Source: Staphylococcus croceilyticus
GTDB lineage: Bacteria > Bacillota > Bacilli > Staphylococcales > Staphylococcaceae
Direction of reading: 5' to 3'
DNA length: 64,000 nt
Assembly: GCF_002902575.1 (NCBI RefSeq)
Contig: NZ_PPRD01000008.1
Span: forward strand, 48,749-112,748
A program made the translations under genes and the position numbers. Below are positions 1 to 7,417 of this stretch, one piece after another. Within the stretch, counting starts at the first letter, position 1, and every line of letters starts with the position of its first letter. The notes below the pieces were generated by a model, which was not told the DNA's origin, did no database searches, and was given only the letters and a program-made list of their open reading frames with translations.

Positions 1-52
1 CATTTTACTAATTATTCAACTTTCCATATTCAAGTTATGATTCAACAAAAAA

Positions 53-89
53 GGTAGCTAAAGCTTCACTATTGCGAAGCTCCGCTACC
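53..89. terminator. Bidirectional rho-independent terminator
   Basis: A long stem (GGTAGC...GCTACC with an inner AGCTTC/GAAGCT helix) is flanked by an A-run on the left and a T-run on the right, so it can stop transcripts on both strands. On the minus strand it lies just after the substrate-binding protein gene that ends at 128. Confidence 0.8.
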
Positions 90-127
90 CTTTTTATTAT
101 TATACAATTTATGTTGTTTCAAACATT

Positions 128-985
128 TTATTCTTCAACTTTTGTAATATCTTCTAAAATTAATTCTGAAGCGATTAAGCCACGATATTTTGCCCAACGT
201 TCACGGTTAACTTCGTGAATACGATTGTGTTTAACCGCTTCTACTTGTTTCCAAGCATCAGATTCTTTTAAGTTGTCATAGTCTGTTTGATTGTCATTGT
301 CGACCATGATAAAGATACGTTCTGGATTAAAGCTTGAAAGTTTATCTGTTTCAACTTTTAAGTAGTCAGCGCCCATATAATCTGGTAATTGATTTTCATC
401 ATTTTCAGAAATAGAGCTATTAAAGCCAACTTTATTTAAGAATTGACCTACATAAGAATCAGATGCATGTACATATAAGCCTTCTTTAGTTGGTACAGCT
501 GCAATTGTTGATTTGTCTTTATCGATTGTTACGTCTTTGCTTAAGTCTTCCACTTTTTTGTCGTGTTGTTCTACAACTTCACGCCCTTTGTCTTCTTCTG
601 ATGCAATTTCAGCGATTTGTTTGAATACATCAACACTTTGTTCATAGTTTGCATCGAAGCTTTCTAGTAAGACAGTAGGTGCGATTTGGTTTAATTGATC
701 AAAGATTTTTTCATGTCTATGTTTATCCGCTAAGATGATTTGAGGTTCTGCTTTTTTGATTGCTTCAGTGTCGGGTTCTAAACGTGTACCTACTGAAGTG
801 TAGTTACCAATTGAATCTTTAATTGATGAATCTAAATTACTTTCATTATTGTCGTCTGCGATACCAGTTACATTAATATTTAATTTCGCTAATGCTTCTA
901 CAAATGAATATTCTAAAGCGACTGCTGATTCGATTATTTCTGGAACTTCTACTGTAACGCCATTTGATTGAATTTCTTTAGTCAT
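128..985 (-). CDS. Iron-siderophore/iron-citrate type substrate-binding protein lacking a signal peptide
   Basis: The 285-residue protein matches the periplasmic-binding-protein fold of FecB/FhuD/YfiY-type ferric siderophore receptors. Near the N-terminus it has the family motif VALEYSFVEAL followed by GIADD, then the usual ADKHRHEKIFDQL helix and a C-terminal LNKVGF...SFNPERIFIM region. Such proteins normally deliver ferric chelates to an ABC permease as membrane lipoproteins. Here translation starts directly at the mature domain: there is no signal peptide, no lipobox cysteine, and no in-frame coding for one upstream. The Shine-Dalgarno GGAGGG lies 10 bases before the ATG. No permease or ATPase partner is adjacent on the visible side. 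A Fur-like palindrome lies just upstream, so iron regulation is likely. Location (cytosolic or otherwise) and ligand are unknown. Confidence 0.75.
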   Translation of the reverse strand: MTKEIQSNGVTVEVPEIIESAVALEYSFVEALAKLNINVTGIADDNNESNLDSSIKDSIGNYTSVGTRLEPDTEAIKKAEPQIILADKHRHEKIFDQLNQIAPTVLLESFDANYEQSVDVFKQIAEIASEEDKGREVVEQHDKKVEDLSKDVTIDKDKSTIAAVPTKEGLYVHASDSYVGQFLNKVGFNSSISENDENQLPDYMGADYLKVETDKLSSFNPERIFIMVDNDNQTDYDNLKESDAWKQVEAVKHNRIHEVNRERWAKYRGLIASELILEDITKVEE

Positions 986-1005
986 AATTAAAAATCCCTC
1001 CGATT

Positions 1006-1025
1006 GAGAATTCTTATCATTTCTC
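1006..1025 (-). promoter_or_regulatory. Possible Fur box
   Basis: On the minus strand the sequence GAGAAATGATAAGAATTCTC partly matches the 19-bp Fur consensus (ATGAT core, ATT right arm, about 11-12 of 19 positions). It sits 21-40 bp upstream of the start codon of the iron-type binding protein, a position where a repressor would block transcription. The match is moderate, so this is inference supported by the downstream gene. Confidence 0.45.
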
Positions 1026-1100
1026 TTACATTATTTATTATTTACGTTAAAGACATTTTTAAACATGATTTATGTGTAAAATTAATTTTTTACAACGAAA

Positions 1101-1128
1101 AACGGTTAACTCACCATTGTTAACCGTT
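1101..1128 (-). terminator. Rho-independent terminator of the DUF418 gene
   Basis: A 10-bp perfect stem (AACGGTTAAC/GTTAACCGTT) is followed on the minus strand by a TTTTT tract, 20 bases after the stop codon of the DUF418 gene. Confidence 0.8.
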
Positions 1129-1147
1129 ATATATTTCATTATTATTA

Positions 1148-2125
1148 TCATTTCTTTGATACGTTTTTATATATCCATTTACGCCATAATGTTTCAAGTG
1201 GTCCTTGGCGATAGCGTGCTAGCCACCAATATGTTAGTAGAATGAATACTACTAGAATAGGTATACCAATATAAATGGCTTGTAATGGTGTAGGATGTGG
1301 ATAAGGGAATACGAAAGTTAAGAATAAATCTAAGAATATCATTTGAGCTAAGAAATTTGTAAATGCTGTTTTTCCTAATTTTTCAAAAGGTGTCATGATG
1401 CGTTGAACACTTTTTCGATCAGTAATAAAGAGTAGCAGAATAAAGTAAATGATACTTTGGAAAGGCGTCACCATATCTTCAACACTATACCAAGCAAAAT
1501 GTGAGTCCAATTGTTTTAATACTAAGGCGCCTATAATGATCATGCAACTTATAGCTAACGTACTTATTAAGAATTTCTTGTACTCTTTAAATCTATAAAT
1601 AATACCACTTTGTGATAAATATAAGCCAAATGCCATGACACCTAAAAACATAACATCAACATTATTATTTTGAGGCGTCCATATTGTCATCGCTATATTC
1701 GCTATAAGTAGCAACGTTGAAATCCATAATGTATAGCGTGCTTTAGGTAGTAAAAATAGGAACATCAGAATACATCCATAGATAGCGTATTGCGCGTACG
1801 GCAATATTAAGATTAATCCTGGAATACCTACTACAAACAAGAAGATGAGTCGACGGAACATTAATTTAATGGGTGATAAATCTTTTTTTCGTGCATTATT
1901 CATAAAAATGCCCATGCCGATACCAAACAATAAAGTAAATAATGTAATAAAACGCATGTCTATAAACATCGCAAAGAATTGTTTAATAAAGTGATCTATT
2001 TGTGTGAAATGAGGTTGTTTCTCTCCCTCTACAATAGGCATAATCTCTCTTACATTTGCAAAGAGAACAATAGCAATCGCAAGTCCTCGAATAATATCTA
2101 ACCCGATAATACGTTTTTGATTCAT
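1148..2125 (-). CDS. DUF418 (YeiB-like) integral membrane protein
   Basis: The 325-residue polytopic membrane protein begins with IIGLDIIRGLAI, the N-terminal signature of the YeiB/DUF418 family, and has about eight hydrophobic helices. The C-terminal DUF418 part contains GKTAFTNFLAQM and ends with GPLETLWRKW, both typical. Members are suspected transporters or membrane acyltransferase relatives; no substrate is established. The ATG is preceded by AAGGAGG at seven bases. That Shine-Dalgarno is embedded in a hairpin immediately upstream, which suggests translational control. It appears to be a single-gene unit with its own terminator. Confidence 0.85.
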   Translation of the reverse strand: MNQKRIIGLDIIRGLAIAIVLFANVREIMPIVEGEKQPHFTQIDHFIKQFFAMFIDMRFITLFTLLFGIGMGIFMNNARKKDLSPIKLMFRRLIFLFVVGIPGLILILPYAQYAIYGCILMFLFLLPKARYTLWISTLLLIANIAMTIWTPQNNNVDVMFLGVMAFGLYLSQSGIIYRFKEYKKFLISTLAISCMIIIGALVLKQLDSHFAWYSVEDMVTPFQSIIYFILLLFITDRKSVQRIMTPFEKLGKTAFTNFLAQMIFLDLFLTFVFPYPHPTPLQAIYIGIPILVVFILLTYWWLARYRQGPLETLWRKWIYKNVSKK

Positions 2126-2131
2126 AACATG

Positions 2132-2158
2132 ACCTCCTTACCTTTTATGGTAGGAGGT
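2132..2158 (-). promoter_or_regulatory. Hairpin sequestering the Shine-Dalgarno of the DUF418 gene
   Basis: In the minus-strand mRNA ACCTCCTACC pairs with GGTAAGGAGGT across a six-base loop. This gives ten base pairs with one bulged A. The 3' arm is the ribosome-binding site of the DUF418 gene, so the folded leader would hide it. Confidence 0.6.
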
Positions 2159-2260
2159 TAAATATTCAGGTGCATTTATCTAATCTTACATTTGAAAGTC
2201 GCTTCTTTCATTTCTGAAAGTTGTTTAATTTAAGTATTTACAATTGCTTAGATAATCAAA

Positions 2261-2296
2261 AAATCGGACCATAACGTTTACGTCTTGGCCCGATTT
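2261..2296 (-). terminator. Rho-independent terminator of the sorbitol-type dehydrogenase
   Basis: The stem AAATCGG...CCGATTT, with an inner CCA/TGG pairing, is followed on the minus strand by TTTTTTG. It lies about 30 bases past the stop codon of the dehydrogenase gene. Confidence 0.8.
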
Positions 2297-2325
2297 CATT
2301 TAACTTTATTTTAAATTATTATCTT

Positions 2326-3399
2326 TTATTTATCTAAAAACCCATTAGGATAAACCATCACTTTCAAGGCATCACCTTTACTAGTACGTGTTAATTCCAT
2401 TGCTTGTTTTGTATCATCAAGCTCGAATTGATGTGTGAATAATGAATCAAGGTCTGCATCTGTTGTACTCAAGATTTGAATACCTTGTGGGTACGTATTT
2501 GCGTATCTGAAGACACCTACAATATTGATTTCATGGTTAGCGATGAATGGTACGTTGATTTCATTCATATCTTCTTGAGGTAAACCAACAATTGCTAATG
2601 TACCGCCATCTTTTAATGAATCAAGCGCATTTCTTAAAGCGATAGGATTACCTGCAGTTTCAATCGCATAGTTCACGCCTTTACCATCTGTTAATTCATT
2701 AATACGTTCTAATACATCTTCATTTTTAATGTTAATTGCTGTCGTTGCACCTAAACGTTTTGCAGCTTCTAAACGATTGTCTTCTAAGTCTGAAACAATG
2801 ATGTTTGTAGCGCCATATGCTTTTGCAGCTACAACTGCCATTAAGCCTACAGGACCCATACCCATGATAACAACTGTTGATCCTGGTTTAATATCTGCAC
2901 GTTTACATGCTTGTAAACCTACTGAGAATGGCTCAACTAATGTCGCTTGCTCATAAGTCACTGAATCTGGTAAGTGATAAATGAAATCTGCTGGATGACT
3001 TACGTATTCACAGAACGCACCATCATATGGAGGTGTCGCCATAAATTCCATATGAGGACATAAGTTATATTTACCTGATTTACAGTATTCACATTCACGA
3101 CAAGGTTCGCCTGGCTCAATTGCTACGCGATCGCCTACTTTAAAGTCTGTGACTTCATCCCCAACTTGTGCAACCATACCTGCACATTCATGTCCTAGAA
3201 CGATTGGTTTTTCAACTACGAATTCACCTACACGGCCATGTGCATAATAGTGTACGTCTGAACCACAAACGCCGACTGCCATCATTTTGATTAAGACATC
3301 TTTAGGTCCTACTTTAGGTACGTCTCTTTCAATAATTTCAATATCATATGGTTCATGCATTAATGCTACTTTCATTTTATTTGGAATTGATTCACCCAT
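2326..3399 (-). CDS. Zinc-dependent sorbitol/L-iditol (polyol) 2-dehydrogenase, MDR family
   Basis: The 357-residue medium-chain dehydrogenase oxidises a polyol to a ketose with NAD. Catalytic zinc ligands are in GVCGSDVHYY and GHECAG. The four structural-zinc cysteines lie in CRECEYCKSGKYNLC at about residue 100. The Rossmann motif is GMGPVGLMAV at about residue 175. The start is taken as the second in-frame ATG at 3399, because AGGAGG lies nine bases before it and abuts the upstream ATG at 3408. Sorbitol, xylitol or another pentitol are all plausible substrates. A CcpA cre site and a long structured leader lie upstream, which fits catabolite-controlled sugar-alcohol use. It shares no operon with the pentitol cluster at 11-15 kb. 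Confidence 0.88.
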   Translation of the reverse strand: MGESIPNKMKVALMHEPYDIEIIERDVPKVGPKDVLIKMMAVGVCGSDVHYYAHGRVGEFVVEKPIVLGHECAGMVAQVGDEVTDFKVGDRVAIEPGEPCRECEYCKSGKYNLCPHMEFMATPPYDGAFCEYVSHPADFIYHLPDSVTYEQATLVEPFSVGLQACKRADIKPGSTVVIMGMGPVGLMAVVAAKAYGATNIIVSDLEDNRLEAAKRLGATTAINIKNEDVLERINELTDGKGVNYAIETAGNPIALRNALDSLKDGGTLAIVGLPQEDMNEINVPFIANHEINIVGVFRYANTYPQGIQILSTTDADLDSLFTHQFELDDTKQAMELTRTSKGDALKVMVYPNGFLDK

Positions 3400-3424
3400 T
3401 TTTAACATCCTCCTAAGTTTAAGC

Positions 3425-3583
3425 GAGGCCTGGACAAAAGCGTTTAGGATTTGAGCAGAACCGAACGATGAGCAAAATTGTTTCTCAAATTTTGTCGAGT
3501 CGTGACGGCCTCTGCCGAGAATCCTGCTTTTGGGAAGCCGTTAATCCGTTTCCCAGTACATAGGTTCTTTTAATCGCAGCCTC
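3425..3583 (-). ncRNA. Structured 5' leader of the polyol dehydrogenase mRNA
   Basis: About 160 bases between the cre site and the dehydrogenase start can fold into a closed multi-helix element. GAGGC at 3425-3429 pairs with GCCTC at 3579-3583, and AGAACC at 3457-3462 pairs with GGTTCT at 3563-3568. Local hairpins form from GGGAA/TTCCC (about 3533-3555) and CAAAA/TTTTG (about 3474-3495). On the minus strand it starts AGAGGCTGCGATTAAAAG, which recalls the 5' core of lysine (L-box) riboswitches, but the GCCGAAG core of that class is missing. It may be a regulatory leader or a dispersed intergenic repeat. Confidence 0.4.
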
Positions 3584-3628
3584 TGTATTTATGTATCTCT
3601 TTCTTATTTTTTCACTGAAAAGGTTTTG

Positions 3629-3642
3629 TGTAAACGATTTCA
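3629..3642 (-). promoter_or_regulatory. CcpA catabolite-responsive element (cre)
   Basis: TGTAAACGATTTCA matches the cre consensus TGWAARCGNTNWCA at every position. It lies about 230 bp upstream of the polyol dehydrogenase start, before the structured leader. A possible promoter on the minus strand (TTGTGA, 16 bases, TAAAAT) lies just upstream of it, so CcpA bound here would act as a repressor. Confidence 0.65.
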
Positions 3643-3708
3643 CAAATATTTTCATAGTAATTTTAAACAAAAATAATTAATTCACAATAATTTTTTTAGA
3701 TAATTAAA

Positions 3709-3742
3709 AAGCTCGCTTCTCGTAAGAGGAGAAGCGAGCTTC
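3709..3742 (-). terminator. Rho-independent terminator of the aldehyde dehydrogenase gene
   Basis: A 12-bp stem (AAGCTCGCTTCT/AGAAGCGAGCTT) is followed on the minus strand by a T-rich tract, immediately after the aldehyde dehydrogenase stop codon. Confidence 0.85.
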
Positions 3743-3747
3743 TTAGA

Positions 3748-5130
3748 TTACATATTACCAATTGATAAATATTTCGTTTCTAAGTAAGGTTCGATACCTT
3801 CTGTGCCACCTTCACGGCCGTATCCACTTTCTTTCATACCACCAAATGGCGCATGTGCTGCTGATGGTCCACCATCATTCCAACCGATAACGCCATAATC
3901 AAGTGAATTGTATAAGTGGAAGCCTGTGCGATAATCATTTGTAAAGAAGTAAGCAGCTAAGCCAAATTGCGTATCGTTCGCCATTAGAATCGCATCTTCT
4001 AAGTCAGAGTATGTTGCGATAGGTACGATAGGCCCAAATGTTTCTTCTTGCATTGCTAACATGTCTTGGTTCGCATTTGATACGACAACAGGTTTCAAGA
4101 AATTACCACCAAGTTCTTGCGCATCCTCTAATGATCGAGATAATTTCGCACCTTTAGATTCTGCATCTTTCAATTGGTTTACTACTTTTTCTACGCCATC
4201 TTTATTGATAAGCGGGCCGATTGTAACGCCTTCGTCCATACCGTTACCCACTTTTAAATTATGGACTTTTTGAGTAAGTTTTTCGACAAAGTCTTCTTCA
4301 ACCGCTTCGTGCACATAAACTCGGTTTGCGCAGATACAAGTTTGACCTGCATTACGGAATTTAGAAGCAATTGTTTGATCTACTGCATATTCAATATCAG
4401 CATCTTCGTGAACGATTAATGGTGCTAGTCCGCCTAGTTCCATTGTTACATTTTCAACAGATTCTGCAGCCTGCGCAATCAATTTCTTACCCACATCAGT
4501 TGAGCCAGTAAATGTGACTTTCTGCATGATTGGATGTTTCGTGAAAAGCTCTCCCGCATCTTTACCAGACATTACTACGTATTGCACCGCGTCTTCAGGG
4601 ATACCCGCTTCGTGAGCAAGTTCGATTAAACGAATGGTAGTTAATGGTGTTTGTGTGGCTGGTTTACATACAATCGTACAACCTGCAGCTAACGCTGGCG
4701 CAATCTTACGTGTAATCATCGCTGCTGGGAAGTTCCATGGCGTAATCGCGCCTACTACACCTACTGGAAATTTCTTTACAATGATATTTTTATCAGGCGT
4801 ATTGGCAGGAATCGTACGTCCGTAGATACGTTTCGCTTCTTCGGCATACCAAGATACATATGAATTGGCATAGTCTACTTCACCTAGAGCTTCTTTTAAT
4901 GGTTTACCGCCTTCTTTAGTAATTAGTTCGGCTAATTCATCTTTATGTTCATTAATGAGTGAGAACCATTTATATAATTTATCAGCACGTTCATGTGCGT
5001 CTACTTCTCTCCAAGATTTAAAAGCTTCATGTGCCTTCTCAATTTGTTGTTTCGCCGTTGCTTCGTCTGTGTATTCTAACGTTTCAATTACTTCATTTGT
5101 CGCTGGGTTTAATACTTCTAATGATGCCAC
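3748..5130 (-). CDS. gabD: NAD(P)-dependent aldehyde dehydrogenase, succinate-semialdehyde dehydrogenase type
   Basis: The 460-residue ALDH-superfamily enzyme oxidises an aldehyde to the acid. The PWNFP oxyanion asparagine is at about residue 120, the general-base glutamate lies in MELGG, and the catalytic cysteine lies in NAGQTCICANR at about residue 265. Length and sequence fit GabD-type succinate-semialdehyde dehydrogenases, but no GABA transaminase is nearby, so the substrate is inferred. Translation starts at a GTG preceded by AAAAGGGGTGG. The gene has its own terminator and appears monocistronic. The upstream neighbour is the ImmA/IrrE islet, separated by 64 bases that carry an 8-bp inverted repeat. 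Confidence 0.85.
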   Translation of the reverse strand: MASLEVLNPATNEVIETLEYTDEATAKQQIEKAHEAFKSWREVDAHERADKLYKWFSLINEHKDELAELITKEGGKPLKEALGEVDYANSYVSWYAEEAKRIYGRTIPANTPDKNIIVKKFPVGVVGAITPWNFPAAMITRKIAPALAAGCTIVCKPATQTPLTTIRLIELAHEAGIPEDAVQYVVMSGKDAGELFTKHPIMQKVTFTGSTDVGKKLIAQAAESVENVTMELGGLAPLIVHEDADIEYAVDQTIASKFRNAGQTCICANRVYVHEAVEEDFVEKLTQKVHNLKVGNGMDEGVTIGPLINKDGVEKVVNQLKDAESKGAKLSRSLEDAQELGGNFLKPVVVSNANQDMLAMQEETFGPIVPIATYSDLEDAILMANDTQFGLAAYFFTNDYRTGFHLYNSLDYGVIGWNDGGPSAAHAPFGGMKESGYGREGGTEGIEPYLETKYLSIGNM

Positions 5131-5149
5131 TATAATCCACCCCTTTTAG

Positions 5150-5190
5150 AATGATTGATATAAGTATATACCCGTAAATATCCAATCATT
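5150..5190. repeat. Inverted repeat between islet and aldehyde dehydrogenase
   Basis: Perfect 8-bp arms AATGATTG/CAATCATT are separated by 25 bases. The element lies between the end of the ImmA/IrrE gene and the aldehyde dehydrogenase start. It may be a weak terminator or an operator for the dehydrogenase. Confidence 0.4.
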
Positions 5191-5194
5191 TAGC

Positions 5195-6382
5195 TTAATA
5201 ATAATTATTCTTAAATAAATTTATGATTTCGCCATTTTGTTTCTCTTTTTCTTTTTCCATATATTTATCAAATATTCTTGAATCAATTCCAGCAATTTCA
5301 TATAAAAATTCTGAGTTTACCTTCAAGTCTTCTAATAATAAATGAGGAGTAAGCATTTCTTTTTTAAATAAAAAATCAAGTAAACTATTCATTTTAACCG
5401 GTTTAGAAATAATCAGTTCTTTATCTAAAGGTTCTTCATATTTGTAGCCTTTTTTATTGAGGTTAGCCCATAAATAATTATATTGGCTTCTAGTTAGTAA
5501 CCCTAATTTATAAGCTCTAATAGCTATAGTTTGAATTGAAACTAGCCATTTTTCTTTTAATGTTACTAAGTAATCTGGATTTGACTTTTTTGTTATTTTA
5601 TTAAACTCTTCTATAAATTGTTTTTCAGGAAGTAAGAATTCTCCAGAAAATTCATTAGCTTCTTTTTCAATTTTTTTATAATCTTCTGGCTCTAAATTAC
5701 TAAATTCAATATGACGATGTAATAAAATATGTCCTAATTCATGTCCAATATCAAAATTTCTTCTGACTGCGATTCCTTTATTGTTACCTAATATGATAAA
5801 AGGAGTATTATCTATTGACCAAAAACTAAAAGCCTCCGCATTTCTATCAATTTTTTTATCGTAAATTATTACTCCACTTTTTTCTAAATTAAATAATAAA
5901 TATCTATTATCTTCACCATTCATAAGTTGTTTACGTGCCAACCTTGCTGCAGCTTTAATAAATTCGGATTTTTTTAAATCTTTTTCAAATTCATCTTCAA
6001 TTTTTTTTACTAGCTTTAGAATACTAACTGGCGGGCTTTGCACAAATTTAAAGAAATAATCAGTGAGATTAGTAAGATAATTAGCTTGCCAAAATTGTTT
6101 TTCAAGAGTCTTCGTCGATGCTTTATAATTAATTGCACGAAAAGCAAGTGAAGTCTTATTAAGACTTGTTCTACCAAATTCTTTAGGCTGATTTTCAATA
6201 AAATATGCCGTTTTCACTTGAAATAAATTTGCTAGTTCATAAATTTTATTAATTTCTGGAACCATATTTTTAGTTTCATATTGCCATATGGCTTGTTCAC
6301 TAATATTTAATTCCTTACTTAGTTCTTTTCTACTCATACCTTTAAGTATTCTTATACTTTCAAGGTTTCTTCCTATAAACAT
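5195..6382 (-). CDS. XRE-family HTH protein fused to ImmA/IrrE zinc metallopeptidase
   Basis: The 395-residue protein has an N-terminal XRE/Cro HTH at about residues 5-60 (SRKELSKELNISEQAIWQYE). The central ImmA/IrrE (DUF955) metallopeptidase domain has the zinc motif HELGHILLH and the later EKEANEFSGEFLLP helix supplying the third ligand. A C-terminal extension of about 100 residues follows. Known relatives cleave or sequester a repressor or toxin, as in ICE/phage repressor systems and ImmA-type antitoxins. The ATG at 6382 is preferred over an upstream GTG because AAAGGTG lies seven bases before it. It begins 24 bases after the partner gene and is probably co-transcribed with it. Base composition is more AT-rich than the neighbours, which suggests acquisition as a module. 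Confidence 0.8.
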   Translation of the reverse strand: MFIGRNLESIRILKGMSRKELSKELNISEQAIWQYETKNMVPEINKIYELANLFQVKTAYFIENQPKEFGRTSLNKTSLAFRAINYKASTKTLEKQFWQANYLTNLTDYFFKFVQSPPVSILKLVKKIEDEFEKDLKKSEFIKAAARLARKQLMNGEDNRYLLFNLEKSGVIIYDKKIDRNAEAFSFWSIDNTPFIILGNNKGIAVRRNFDIGHELGHILLHRHIEFSNLEPEDYKKIEKEANEFSGEFLLPEKQFIEEFNKITKKSNPDYLVTLKEKWLVSIQTIAIRAYKLGLLTRSQYNYLWANLNKKGYKYEEPLDKELIISKPVKMNSLLDFLFKKEMLTPHLLLEDLKVNSEFLYEIAGIDSRIFDKYMEKEKEKQNGEIINLFKNNYY

Positions 6383-6406
6383 TTGGGACACCTTTCTTCT
6401 AAACCA

Positions 6407-7177
6407 TTAATTAGTTTTTTCTATTTCTTCTGTTTCGAATACGAAACCAAATTCTTTTTCTGGATCAACAATTTGAACTTCAGTATCATTAATAGTTTGA
6501 AACTCTTTAAACTCTTCATTTTCAATTAAATAATCTTCTTCGTGTGCAATAATTCTCATAACTTCTTCTGATAAATCTTCCATCATTATAGCTTTATTAT
6601 TCATAGGATTAGGCGTCCATATTTTTACGGAATTAATCATTTTAGTATTAGCATCAATATTGTAAGTAATAATATTGAAAATACCCTCATTTTTTTGTTT
6701 AGTAGCATTTTGATTAGGATTTGATAAGTAATCATCCCAATCCATTTGATGTGGATTTTGGTATTCAATCTGAAGTTTATCAAAATCTATATTTTGGTTC
6801 TTTGAAATAAGTTCTCTCAAATACTCTTTTTCCTTTTCCCCTTTTTTGTTAAAAGCATTTTTGCCTAGTGTTACCGCTTCAGCGTTAAAATATTTTTCAT
6901 TTTTCAATATAAAAGAAAGTGGTTGATTATTTGATAACCCACTACCTGAAAATTTTAAATACTTCCAAGAAGGCCCAGCATTACTTTTTTGAAACTCCAT
7001 ATATTCTTTTATATGCATAGCTACTTGATGTTCAATATGATTAGATCTGACATATGCATAGGCTTCGCTAATTTCCATAGTTCGATGTGCTTTTGTTCTA
7101 ACGTGAATATAATCTTTGTAACCATGTACAATACCTTCTAAAATAGAAGTTTTTAAACCTTTTACATATTCTTTCAT
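6407..7177 (-). CDS. Uncharacterised partner of the HTH-ImmA/IrrE protein, possible toxin
   Basis: I do not recognise a characterised family in this 256-residue soluble protein. It is rich in Lys, Glu and Asn, has a conserved-looking N-terminal half (MEISEAYAYVRSNHIEHQVA, PSWKYLKFSGSG), an acidic C-terminus, and no membrane segments. Start ATG 7177 is set by AAGGAGA seven bases upstream. It is the first gene of a two-gene unit with the HTH-ImmA/IrrE protein. Metalloprotease-HTH proteins paired with an unrelated second gene occur in toxin-antitoxin and anti-phage modules (RosmerTA-like). By that analogy this would be the toxin, which is inference from architecture only. Confidence 0.6.
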   Translation of the reverse strand: MKEYVKGLKTSILEGIVHGYKDYIHVRTKAHRTMEISEAYAYVRSNHIEHQVAMHIKEYMEFQKSNAGPSWKYLKFSGSGLSNNQPLSFILKNEKYFNAEAVTLGKNAFNKKGEKEKEYLRELISKNQNIDFDKLQIEYQNPHQMDWDDYLSNPNQNATKQKNEGIFNIITYNIDANTKMINSVKIWTPNPMNNKAIMMEDLSEEVMRIIAHEEDYLIENEEFKEFQTINDTEVQIVDPEKEFGFVFETEEIEKTN

Positions 7178-7417
7178 CAAAAGGTCTCCTTCAAGAATAA
7201 TATTACACTTAATATAAGGTATAAAATTCGTAAAATCAATTAATTTTTTAAAGTGAAATCTAAAATTAAATATAAAACTTAAAGTTTCTCATGAATTAAA
7301 AACTATTTTTTAAATTTAGCTATAACTCTAAAAACTCCATTTTCATTTTCTCTTCTTTCTATTCCTTGATAAAATATGATGAATGCATTTAAATTACGAA
7401 TTTTTAAGGAGTTTAAT

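Noticed and set aside
3425..3583. Lysine (L-box) riboswitch upstream of the polyol dehydrogenase
   Set aside because: The AGAGGCTGCGATTAAAAG start is similar, but the conserved GCCGAAG core and the rest of the class architecture are missing, and the downstream gene is not lysine-related.
3485..3670. 61-codon frame in the dehydrogenase leader
   Set aside because: It overlaps the structured leader and cre site and has no ribosome-binding site; its product resembles no protein I know.
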